From Treponema sp. (GTDB lineage Bacteria > Spirochaetota > Spirochaetia > Treponematales > Treponemataceae): a stretch of 23,623 nucleotides of DNA. Positions 1 through 7,716 of this stretch are shown here, one piece after another. How positions within the stretch are numbered: the first letter of the stretch is position 1; every line of letters begins with the position of its first letter. The notes beneath the pieces are model-generated. The model worked only from the letters and a program-made list of their open reading frames with translations. It searched no databases and was not told where the DNA came from. The position numbers were made by a program, and so were the translations under genes. The DNA lies in assembly GCA_016290335.1 (NCBI GenBank), contig JAEETM010000052.1, forward strand, positions 1-23,623. Direction: 5' to 3'.

Positions 1-2590
1 CGTAAGTAAAGATTTCCTGCTGGATTCCAGAATACTGCTTTCCTTTATATGGATTGATTATGACAATAGTTTTACCGGACAAGGATTTTCCTTCAGCAAC
101 CTTTTTCATTGGCTCAATAATCTGGCTGTTAATTTGTTCAAGCTTGAGTCCCCGCAGAAGCGCAGAGTTTGTCATTTCTGTACCCTGAATATCAAAGGCA
201 AGCTCGCTGACAGAAGCCAAAGCCTGTATGTATTGCTCAATATCACCCTGCTCCGGAATATTGTGGAAATAATTCTTACATTTATCATCATAAGAATTGA
301 TGATATCGTACGTTTTTTTATACAGGGCATACTTTTCTTTATAGCTTTCTGTACCATAACCGCCATCAATTATTTCCCGGTATGCATTTACAGCATATTC
401 TATATCGCGAGTCATGCCCTGTCCGTAAAAAGCACAGTCTCCTAACTTAGCTTTTGCATAAATGCTGCCTTTTTCCATAGCCTTTTTGTAATAATACACA
501 GCATCGTAAGAATAAGGTCTGCAGCCTATACCATCTAAATAGCAGTCTGCACATTCTACAAGTGCAAGGATTGGAGCATCTTCCTTTTCTGCAACTTCCT
601 TAAAGAGTGTAAATGCAAGATACGGGTCCGGATCACAATGCTTTCCATAACGGTAGCATTGTGCAAGCTCAGTTTTTAAATCATCATCATCATAACCGCC
701 AAAAACTGCCTTCCGCATCCAATAAAAGTATTTATCATCATCTTTTGGAACGATTTTACCTTCTTTATAATATTGCGACATCAGATATTTTGAAGTAAGA
801 TTTCCGGCATTTGCGGCTCGTTCATAATACTCAAAGGCAGTTTTTTCGTTAGCATCAACATAAAGTCCCTGCTTATACATCTGTCCAAGAATGAACAAAG
901 CCGAAGTCTGCTCTGATTTTGCTGCAGTTATACATAAATCGTAGCACTTTTTCAGGCTTTGCGGAGAGTTTTCTTCATAACATTCCCGGGCAAGCGCAAC
1001 CATTGCATTTGGATTCCCGTTTTCTATAGCAAGCTTAAGCCACAGTTTATAATTTTCGGGGATTGATTCAAGAACAGTGCTGTCCTTATACATTTTTGCT
1101 ATTTCATATTGATGGTCTGCTGTTTCTGGAGCATTGAAGACAATACGGAAGCCGTGGTAACCTTTGTTTGTTTTATAATCATCAAAAGGAACGGGTGTGA
1201 GCGACTGTATTTCTTCTCTTGTAGAATGGATATTGCCACCCATAAAAACATAATTTCCCGTTTCTTCATCAAAACAAAGCTCGCTGACATTTCCAAGCAT
1301 ATCGTAAAGATGATTTTCATTTGCTTTTGTCTGCTTTACAATTCTGATTCTGTCTATGGAGTTTTTGTTGTACCAGATGGCATCCGAAAAATCTTTTTCT
1401 GATAACTGCGGGTCCAGATATTTTGTACCACAGGCTGTGAGCCATTCTTTTTTTGTGGGCAGACGGAAGCCGCATTTTGAATAATCACAGCTGACTGTAT
1501 ACCCTTTTTCTTCATCACCTGTAATTGTGTAACATTCATCAAGGTCAAAGGCTTTACTGCGTCCGTTACAGTATTTTGCAATAAGATGAAGTGGTAAATC
1601 GGAAACAGCCGAGGTTGTTTTGTGTTCATAATATTTATCACGGATACACTCCACTTCTCCTTCTTCCAGATAGTATTCCAGAAAATAAACTGGTACTTCA
1701 TAATCAGAAATAAAAAATCCATCGGTAAGCTGCGGACCTGTAGAAATATATTTTGACCAGAGATAGCCGCCTCTGTACGAGCTGAACGTGACTGGAAGAT
1801 TTTCTTTATTTTTACAGAAACGGTTGTGATAATCTTCTATAGGGTCTAAATTGCCATAAGGATAATAATCGTTAGGTTCAATTCTTTGAAGAGAATTAAA
1901 GCCTTTTTTTTCAAGATATGGATAAATCAATTCATCTTCATGCTTATCGGGCAGATGAGTATAAACAAAAATTGCAGGATGAGTGTCGAACCACCAGGGG
2001 GCATAAGAAAACTTAAAACGACTTCCAGAAACAGATCCAGCTCCCCAACAGGAATCAAGCAGAAGATCTCTTTCGGGCAGCTTTACAAGATTCCAGGCAT
2101 GCCTGTCCCTGCGGATTCCGTAACCGGTACCTACTATTAAACGTGATTTCAACCCAATCTCTTCGGCCATAAGCTGAAACAGTTCTGCATATCCATTACA
2201 AACACCTCTACGTTTGGCAAAGGTTGTTTCTCCGTGGTAAATAGTGTAACTGGTATCGTAGGCTATATTAAAAGAAATCCAGGCAAAAATTGCACGTGTT
2301 TTTTCCAGGTCGGTTTCCATGCCTTCGCAGATTATTCGGGCAACTGCCTGAGGGGAATCTTCATTTTTTGCCAGAGTCTTTACACGTTCATCAAGCTCGG
2401 TAAAATCGGGGCGTTCGGCAGTAAACCACTTGTCGGTAGGGTGCTTTGCAATCTGTTCCGGTGTAAGGCGGGCATAAGGGTCTGCATTAAAATTGTAAGC
2501 ATAAAGCCTGAATGGCAGAGAAAGAAAAATAAAGAAGGAGAAGCACAATATGGTAATTTTTTTCGCTATATTCTTTTTTGATGCTACCAC
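1..2590 (-). CDS. Transglutaminase-like / FGE-like / Sel1-repeat exported protein, partial at left edge
   Basis: Open from a GTG at 2590 to the window edge (863 codons visible), with no stop in frame. The GTG is the start because GGAGG lies 7 bases upstream, no in-frame ATG precedes the conserved region, and the first 31 residues make a signal peptide (KKNIAKK, then a hydrophobic stretch ending RLYA). The GTG overlaps the TAG of the gene before it, so translation is probably coupled. Order of parts: transglutaminase-like core with Cys131 (RRGVC), His164 (RHAWN) and Asp179 (LLLDSCWG); the C-terminal part of an FGE-sulfatase fold (GFRLPTKKEW, YDMLGNVSEL, GYHGFR); Sel1-type repeats; and the start of an unknown C-terminal domain (IVIINPYKG). 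It is a full-length paralogue of the 2584-5832 gene. By comparison about 220 residues lie outside the window. Probably periplasmic or surface. Substrate unknown. Confidence 0.9.
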   Translation of the reverse strand, partial: MVASKKNIAKKITILCFSFFIFLSLPFRLYAYNFNADPYARLTPEQIAKHPTDKWFTAERPDFTELDERVKTLAKNEDSPQAVARIICEGMETDLEKTRAIFAWISFNIAYDTSYTIYHGETTFAKRRGVCNGYAELFQLMAEEIGLKSRLIVGTGYGIRRDRHAWNLVKLPERDLLLDSCWGAGSVSGSRFKFSYAPWWFDTHPAIFVYTHLPDKHEDELIYPYLEKKGFNSLQRIEPNDYYPYGNLDPIEDYHNRFCKNKENLPVTFSSYRGGYLWSKYISTGPQLTDGFFISDYEVPVYFLEYYLEEGEVECIRDKYYEHKTTSAVSDLPLHLIAKYCNGRSKAFDLDECYTITGDEEKGYTVSCDYSKCGFRLPTKKEWLTACGTKYLDPQLSEKDFSDAIWYNKNSIDRIRIVKQTKANENHLYDMLGNVSELCFDEETGNYVFMGGNIHSTREEIQSLTPVPFDDYKTNKGYHGFRIVFNAPETADHQYEIAKMYKDSTVLESIPENYKLWLKLAIENGNPNAMVALARECYEENSPQSLKKCYDLCITAAKSEQTSALFILGQMYKQGLYVDANEKTAFEYYERAANAGNLTSKYLMSQYYKEGKIVPKDDDKYFYWMRKAVFGGYDDDDLKTELAQCYRYGKHCDPDPYLAFTLFKEVAEKEDAPILALVECADCYLDGIGCRPYSYDAVYYYKKAMEKGSIYAKAKLGDCAFYGQGMTRDIEYAVNAYREIIDGGYGTESYKEKYALYKKTYDIINSYDDKCKNYFHNIPEQGDIEQYIQALASVSELAFDIQGTEMTNSALLRGLKLEQINSQIIEPMKKVAEGKSLSGKTIVIINPYKGKQYSGIQQEIFTY

Positions 2591-5500
2591 TGATGATCCT
2601 CCTTTACTTTTTTATAACGCATTACCATATTTCCCGGCTTACATATTGAACCGGTTTTATCAATTCCAATTGATGTCATATTTGAAAGATTCTGCTGACT
2701 TTGTACAAATGTTAAATCCCTGCGTGCAGAAGAAGTTACTTCCCCATTTTCTTCAATATAGATATATAATTGCTTACCGTTTATTTTTTCTGTAACCATT
2801 GCTATATTCAGATTACCATTTTTGAATCCCAGAGAAAAGCGGACAGCCATATCGCAGGGTGTTCCAAACACATGTATTTTTTCTGCATATGAAGCTGAAG
2901 CCCCGGAAAAAAGACCGTTTATGTTCTGCTGCATTACATCTGTTCTGTTTCCCGGAACTATAATGCGCGGATTTATTCCCCTGTCTATATGATTTTTTGC
3001 AAGTTCCCTGTATGCCTGAACATAAGCAGAATCATTTTTAAAATAGTCAGTTGAAAAAATAAAAAGGTCGGCCTGTGTGCATTCCATAAGACATGGCATG
3101 ATTTTTTTAAATGCGGTATCTACACTGTTTAAGTTTTCTTCCTCTTTTTGCAGCAGGATAATATTGTCGTAATAGCCGAAAAAGGAAGTATCGTATTTTA
3201 GCCATTCATCATAAATGCGGTTTCTTTTATCAAGCATTAAATCTGAAGTATAGATTGCGTCCTGAGTTCCTGTAAGCTTTTTTCCGCGGTATGGATTGAT
3301 TATTACGAGAGTTTTTCCTTTTAGTTTTTCGCCCTTCAGGATTTTTTGTTCCGGTACCAGAATCTTTGTTTTTAGCTGTTCATAAGTTAAGCCTCGTAAA
3401 AGAGCGGAATAGGTAACCGGGGCATTCTGTATTTTTTGCGATACTTCTGTTATTTCTTCGAGCAAGTCCAGATATTCTGTAACATTTTCTTTTAAAGATA
3501 TTCCGACTACAAAGATTCTGCAGTCATCTTCGTATCTGGTCATAATATCCCAATAATGCCTGTAATACTCATAAGTTGTTTTATATTCTTCTTTGTATTC
3601 ACTGTCTGAATAACCGGTTTCTACTATCTGACGGTATAATTCCGTGGCTTCTTTTACATCGCGAATGAGTTTATCTTTTCCATGAAACCTTAAATCAGCA
3701 TATTGAGCCTTTGCGTAAATACTTCCCGCCTCCATTGCCAGCTTGTAATATTTGGCAGCTTCTTCCGGTCTTTCAGCACAACCGATGCCGTTTGCGTAAC
3801 AGTCGGCAAAAAGCACTCTTGCTTCCAGAGGAGTATCTTCACGTAATTTATAGGAAGTAATGTTATTCATATCGCGTAAAAGTAAATAAGCAGTGTGGTC
3901 GTTATCTTTATTTTTTTCGCAGCCTTTTCCGTTTAAATAACACTTTATCAGCTCAATTTTTGATTCTTTATCAGAATCTTCCATCTCAACGTATTTTTTA
4001 AGCCAGTAAAAGTATTGTTCCAAATCCTTTTGAATAAACTCACCGGCTTCGTAATAATGGGCAATTTCGCGCATGGAAACTGAATATCCGGCTTCTGCAC
4101 TTTTCAGGAAGTATCCGGCAGCTGTTTTCTGATTTTCCTGAACGTATACTCCATTCTGGTACATAAAGGCAAGCATATATAACGCATAATTCTGCCCCTG
4201 TTCGGCGGCCTTTAAGCACATTTCATAGCCCTTTTTCATAGCTTCGGGAGTATAATCCTGTACATAAAGGGAACCAAGGTATGCAAGAGCATTTATATTA
4301 CCATTGTTAACAGACAGCTCGAACCATTGACGGCAAAGCTTTTGATTCTGTTCTACAAGTCCGCCAAAATTGTAGTTCTGAGCAATTTTATACTGTAAGG
4401 CAGAGGTTTCTGGTGGAGTAAATGCAAGTCTGAAGCCGTGTGCCCCTTTATTATTTTTATAGTCATCATATATGACAGGCTGATTGGATAGAAGCTCTTC
4501 CTGTGAACTGTATATATTCCCGCCCATAAAAACATACAGGTCTGTTTCTTCGTCATAACAAAGCTCGCTTACATTTCCAAGTATATCGTACAAGTTGTTT
4601 TCGTTAGCTTTTGTTTCTTTTATACTGTTTATTCTTCCGCCGGAGTTCTGATCAAACCAGACTGCATCTGAAAAATCCTTTAGAGAAACTGCTTTATCAA
4701 GAAGCCTTGTACCGCAGGCAAGAAGCCATTCTTTTTTTGTAGGAAGACGGAAGCCGCACTTTGAATAGTCACACTCTATTTTGCCACCATTAATTGTGTA
4801 GCACATTTCAAAGCCAAACTCTTCATTAAGCTTATTGCAGTATTCAGCTATGAGAGGAAGCGGTAAATCTGTAATTGCAGAAGAATCTTCTTCTGTGCAA
4901 TTATTGTTTTTTTCCAGAACATTTTTTATATTCTCTTCTCCCAGACATTTTTTTACCTGAGAAATGGAAGTTTCAAATTCGTTGATAAAAAAACCGTCGG
5001 TAACGGAAGGGCCTGTAGAAATATATTGTGTATACAAGTTTTTTGTTCTGCTTAGGGAGTAAGAAACCGGAAGATATTGTTTTTCTTTGCAGAACCTGTT
5101 GTGAAAATCTTCTACAGGGTCTTTGGGACCAAAGGGAAAATAGTCTGATATTGTAAGGTGTGGCAAACGTTTGAAATCTTTTTCTGAAACAGGAGGATAC
5201 ACAAAAGAAAGCTCCTGATGAAAAGGAAGATGCGTATAAGCAAAAGCAGCAGGGTGCGGGTCGAACCATTCCGCTCTGAAAAGTGAATAGAAACGTCCGT
5301 TTTTTGCATAGCCTGAGCCCCAGCAGGAATCGAGCAGCATATCTCGTTCAGGTAACTGGACAAAGTTCCAGACGTGATTTTCCAGGCTGTCGGCTTTTCC
5401 TTCAACAATGTAAGCATTCAGCCCTACTTCCTTTGCCATATAATAAAATAAATAGGCATATACTTCGCAAACACCTTTTCTCCGGGCAAAGCCCTTTTTG

Positions 5501-5832
5501 TAGTCATAGATTGTAAGGCTCATATCGTATTCAATGTTACAGGCAAGCCAGTCGTAAATTGCACGGGCTTTTTCTATGTCAGTGGTAAGCCCTTCGCAGA
5601 TTATTCGGGCAACGGCTTCCGGAGTTTCTTCATTTTTTGCAAGATTTTTTACGCGGGCATCAAGTTCGGAATAATCGGGACGTTCGGCTGTAAACCATTT
5701 GTCGGCAGGATGAAGTGCAATTTGTTCCGGTGTAAGCTGCGGAGTTGGAGTATGGTTTGATGCTTGAGCATAGAGCCGGCAAAAAGACAAAAAGGTTAGA
5801 AAGATAAAAACAAGCGTCTTTCTAATAATCAT
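2584..5832 (-). CDS. Transglutaminase-like / FGE-like / Sel1-repeat exported protein
   Basis: 1082 residues. Residues 1-22 form a signal peptide (RKTLVFIFLTFLSF, cleavage after LYA). Residues about 60-175 are a transglutaminase-like core with an apparent intact triad: Cys122 in RRKGVC, His153 in ENHVW, Asp168 in LLDSCWG. Residues about 320-470 match the C-terminal half of the FGE-sulfatase/SUMF1 fold (GFRLPTKKEW at 360-369, LGNVSELC, GAHGFRL); no FGE catalytic cysteine pair is evident, so a structural or binding role is more likely. Residues about 480-745 are Sel1-like alpha-helical repeats (ALYMLAFMYQNGVYV, ARVLFADCYANGIGC). Residues 840-1082 form a conserved domain I do not recognise, with Rossmann-like strands (TLVIINPY, ADLFIFSTDYF, RIIVPG). 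The start overlaps the LRR gene by 11 bases and the stop overlaps the start of its paralogue. A cysteine protease or crosslinking enzyme that docks on envelope proteins is possible; the actual reaction is unknown. Confidence 0.92.
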   Translation of the reverse strand: MIIRKTLVFIFLTFLSFCRLYAQASNHTPTPQLTPEQIALHPADKWFTAERPDYSELDARVKNLAKNEETPEAVARIICEGLTTDIEKARAIYDWLACNIEYDMSLTIYDYKKGFARRKGVCEVYAYLFYYMAKEVGLNAYIVEGKADSLENHVWNFVQLPERDMLLDSCWGSGYAKNGRFYSLFRAEWFDPHPAAFAYTHLPFHQELSFVYPPVSEKDFKRLPHLTISDYFPFGPKDPVEDFHNRFCKEKQYLPVSYSLSRTKNLYTQYISTGPSVTDGFFINEFETSISQVKKCLGEENIKNVLEKNNNCTEEDSSAITDLPLPLIAEYCNKLNEEFGFEMCYTINGGKIECDYSKCGFRLPTKKEWLLACGTRLLDKAVSLKDFSDAVWFDQNSGGRINSIKETKANENNLYDILGNVSELCYDEETDLYVFMGGNIYSSQEELLSNQPVIYDDYKNNKGAHGFRLAFTPPETSALQYKIAQNYNFGGLVEQNQKLCRQWFELSVNNGNINALAYLGSLYVQDYTPEAMKKGYEMCLKAAEQGQNYALYMLAFMYQNGVYVQENQKTAAGYFLKSAEAGYSVSMREIAHYYEAGEFIQKDLEQYFYWLKKYVEMEDSDKESKIELIKCYLNGKGCEKNKDNDHTAYLLLRDMNNITSYKLREDTPLEARVLFADCYANGIGCAERPEEAAKYYKLAMEAGSIYAKAQYADLRFHGKDKLIRDVKEATELYRQIVETGYSDSEYKEEYKTTYEYYRHYWDIMTRYEDDCRIFVVGISLKENVTEYLDLLEEITEVSQKIQNAPVTYSALLRGLTYEQLKTKILVPEQKILKGEKLKGKTLVIINPYRGKKLTGTQDAIYTSDLMLDKRNRIYDEWLKYDTSFFGYYDNIILLQKEEENLNSVDTAFKKIMPCLMECTQADLFIFSTDYFKNDSAYVQAYRELAKNHIDRGINPRIIVPGNRTDVMQQNINGLFSGASASYAEKIHVFGTPCDMAVRFSLGFKNGNLNIAMVTEKINGKQLYIYIEENGEVTSSARRDLTFVQSQQNLSNMTSIGIDKTGSICKPGNMVMRYKKVKEDHQW

Positions 5833-6811
5833 AAATTACTCCCTCAAAAGCATCTTCTGCAATTATTATTTCAAGATTCGCTTGTACCAGTTCTTTAAGG
5901 GCATCTATAGTATAAAAATGGAAGCCCTCTGTAAAATAGATTGTACGGCCATCGATTTGAAGGATTTCCAGAGCCTTGCAATTTTTAAAAGCCTGTTTGC
6001 CAATATTTATTTTTCTGCTTTGTATTTCCAGATTTACAAGAGATTTACAATCCTGGAAAACAGCCTTTCTGATTTCATATACATTTTCCGGGATAGTCAG
6101 ATTTCTTATTGAAGAACAGTTTTCAAAAGCTGATTCAAAAATCTGTTCCAGACTTTCAGGCAACTCCAGTGTTTCCATTGACGAACAATTTGAAAAAGTA
6201 TTTTTATTTATGTATGTTAAGTTACTATGAATGACAGCTTTTTTTAATGAGCTGCATCCCCAGAAAGCGTTATCTCCCAAATAAGTAAGCGACGATGGAA
6301 GTTCAACAGATTCCAATGAATTGCAGCCTGAAAAAGCGGACAAATTGATGGTCTCTATTCCTTCTTTAAACGTAATTGATTTTAGAGAAGTACAGCCTTC
6401 AAATGCTTCAAAACTTATATTACGAAGCGTAGCCGGAAAAGAAAGTGATTCTAAAGAAGTACAATCGCAGAAAGATTCTTCGCATATAGCTTCCAGACCT
6501 TCATTAAAAATAATTTCTTTAAGGGAAGATCTGTAACTGAAGGCATTCAGTTCAATCACTCTTACAGTATCAGGAACAATAAAACTGGTTTTCTCGTTAT
6601 CGCAGCATTCCAGAAGTACTGTCATGTCAGGATTGTAAAGGACACCATCCTTATATACAGCTTCACCTTTATCTACCTTTTCCTGAATTGCCTTTTCTTT
6701 TTCTGCTTTTTTTTCTGCCAGAAACTGCTGATAAGCATCTTCACTTCGCTGGGTGTTCAACCATTCGCGGAAGGATTCTTTATTCTGTTCGCCTGCGTTT
6801 TCTTCCTGCAT
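5822..6811 (-). CDS. BspA-type leucine-rich repeat protein (LRR_5)
   Basis: 329 residues from the ATG at 6811, chosen because AAAGGAG sits about 7 bases before it. An upstream in-frame ATG at 6850 has no ribosome site and would lengthen the overlap with the previous gene from 32 to 71 bases. The N-terminus is a charged, probably helical stretch (FLAEKKAEKEKAIQEK) with no signal peptide. From about residue 55 come the module DGVLYNPDMTVLL and then around nine LRR_5 repeats of about 23 residues (AFEGCTSLKSITF, AFSGCNSLESVEL, AFWGCSSLKKAVI). This BspA/TpLRR family usually binds proteins. The same module plus repeats forms the N-terminal half of the RtcB fusion at 7717-9909, so the two are related by duplication. 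Lack of a signal peptide suggests a cytoplasmic role. Confidence 0.9.
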   Translation of the reverse strand: MQEENAGEQNKESFREWLNTQRSEDAYQQFLAEKKAEKEKAIQEKVDKGEAVYKDGVLYNPDMTVLLECCDNEKTSFIVPDTVRVIELNAFSYRSSLKEIIFNEGLEAICEESFCDCTSLESLSFPATLRNISFEAFEGCTSLKSITFKEGIETINLSAFSGCNSLESVELPSSLTYLGDNAFWGCSSLKKAVIHSNLTYINKNTFSNCSSMETLELPESLEQIFESAFENCSSIRNLTIPENVYEIRKAVFQDCKSLVNLEIQSRKINIGKQAFKNCKALEILQIDGRTIYFTEGFHFYTIDALKELVQANLEIIIAEDAFEGVIYDY

Positions 6812-7658
6812 TTTTCTCTCCTTTTGAACTCTCACATTCTGAGCTTTCATCTTTAGAACATTCTGTACACAATTCCTGATATAAATCTTTTATTGATTTT
6901 GAACTGCCTCCCCTACTCCAGCAATTACATTCATAAGCTTCCTGGCAAATTGTTCTTGCAATGTTAATATCATAAAGAGCCTGTAATTGAACGCCCCGTT
7001 TTGCAATAAACTCCGGCTTTTCCAGACACATAAAAAAATCCTGAAGCGGATGGCCATCACAACGAAGATAAAGCTCATTGTCTGTTTTACGGTAATTGTA
7101 TTCCAGTCCGAGCATAAAATTACTGTATTGTTTTGTCGGTGTATATGGCTCTTTAGAATACTTATACCCTCCCCGGTTTTGTATATAGGCATAATAGTGT
7201 TCATCCCAGGAAAGCTTATAAAGCTGGTCGGGATCAGCATGGCGTTCAAACATTCCTACATGAACATTTTCATCTTCTACTATAAAGGAATATTCTATAA
7301 AATCGCAGTCAAGTTTTTCGTCAGTAATGAAATATTCGGTGAACTGTTTGCCAAAACGGAGAGCAATTCTTTCCTGCAATTCAGATATTATTGTTTTGTA
7401 ATCCGGCTCCAGTGGATTTTTTGACCATTTTTCGTAAAAGCTGAGAAGATTTACAACAATTACAAGATAAAATGAATCGCCGATTTTTTTTGCATAAATC
7501 TGGGAAAGAAAGGTGGTTGCTGGAGGTTCATCTTCATCGAGGTATTCCTGAAGCTGGCCGCACAAATGCTCCGGGATTTCTATGGTGAGACGGAAGCTGA
7601 GAACTTTTGGTATGAAAAGATCTTTTGTTATATGGTCGAAGCGATATATTTGTCCCAT
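6780..7658 (-). CDS. Hypothetical protein in the LRR/RtcB operon
   Basis: 292 residues. ATG at 7658 with GGAGG 5 bases upstream. I do not recognise the family. There is no signal peptide or membrane segment. The protein is mixed alpha/beta and aromatic-rich (WDEHYYAYIQNRGGYKY), with a Cys-containing stretch (CQEAYECNCWSRGG) and a hydrophilic, highly charged tail (ECSKDESSECESSKGEKN, then GRKRRR). The tail-coding DNA overlaps the start of the following LRR gene by 32 bases. It follows the RtcB fusion gene after a 58-base gap holding a hairpin repeat. Its position suggests a cytoplasmic partner of the RtcB or LRR proteins, which is inference from context only. Confidence 0.8.
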   Translation of the reverse strand: MGQIYRFDHITKDLFIPKVLSFRLTIEIPEHLCGQLQEYLDEDEPPATTFLSQIYAKKIGDSFYLVIVVNLLSFYEKWSKNPLEPDYKTIISELQERIALRFGKQFTEYFITDEKLDCDFIEYSFIVEDENVHVGMFERHADPDQLYKLSWDEHYYAYIQNRGGYKYSKEPYTPTKQYSNFMLGLEYNYRKTDNELYLRCDGHPLQDFFMCLEKPEFIAKRGVQLQALYDINIARTICQEAYECNCWSRGGSSKSIKDLYQELCTECSKDESSECESSKGEKNAGRKRRRTE

Positions 7659-7669
7659 AAAAACCTCCA

Positions 7670-7697
7670 GGTTGTCGGTTCAAGTCCGACAATGACA
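7670..7697 (-). repeat. 28-bp TGTCATT hairpin repeat, copy A
   Basis: On the minus strand it reads TGTCATTGTCGG, ACTTGAA, CCGACAACC. The stem pairs 7-8 bases around a short loop. It lies between the stop of the RtcB fusion and the GGAGG of the next gene, so it would form in the polycistronic mRNA. It matches the copies at 14435, 16307 and 16344. Confidence 0.75.
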
Positions 7698-7716
7698 TTT
7701 TTTTGATAACGGCTTT

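Noticed and set aside
500..1100. Repeated motifs as a CRISPR array or DNA-level tandem repeat.
   Set aside because: The repetition is at protein level (degenerate Sel1 repeats); there are no identical spaced DNA repeats.
1099..1722. Short minus-strand open frames within the left-edge gene.
   Set aside because: They are in other frames than the continuous 863-codon frame, which carries recognisable domains throughout.
6812..6850. ATG at 6850 as the start of the free LRR protein.
   Set aside because: No ribosome site and a 71-base overlap; the ATG at 6811 has AAAGGAG at normal spacing.
7672..7690. GTCGG-TTCAAGT-CCGAC looks like the T-arm of a tRNA and could mark an attachment site.
   Set aside because: No acceptor, D-arm or anticodon arm can be placed around it, and it is explained by the 28-bp hairpin repeat seen at three other places.
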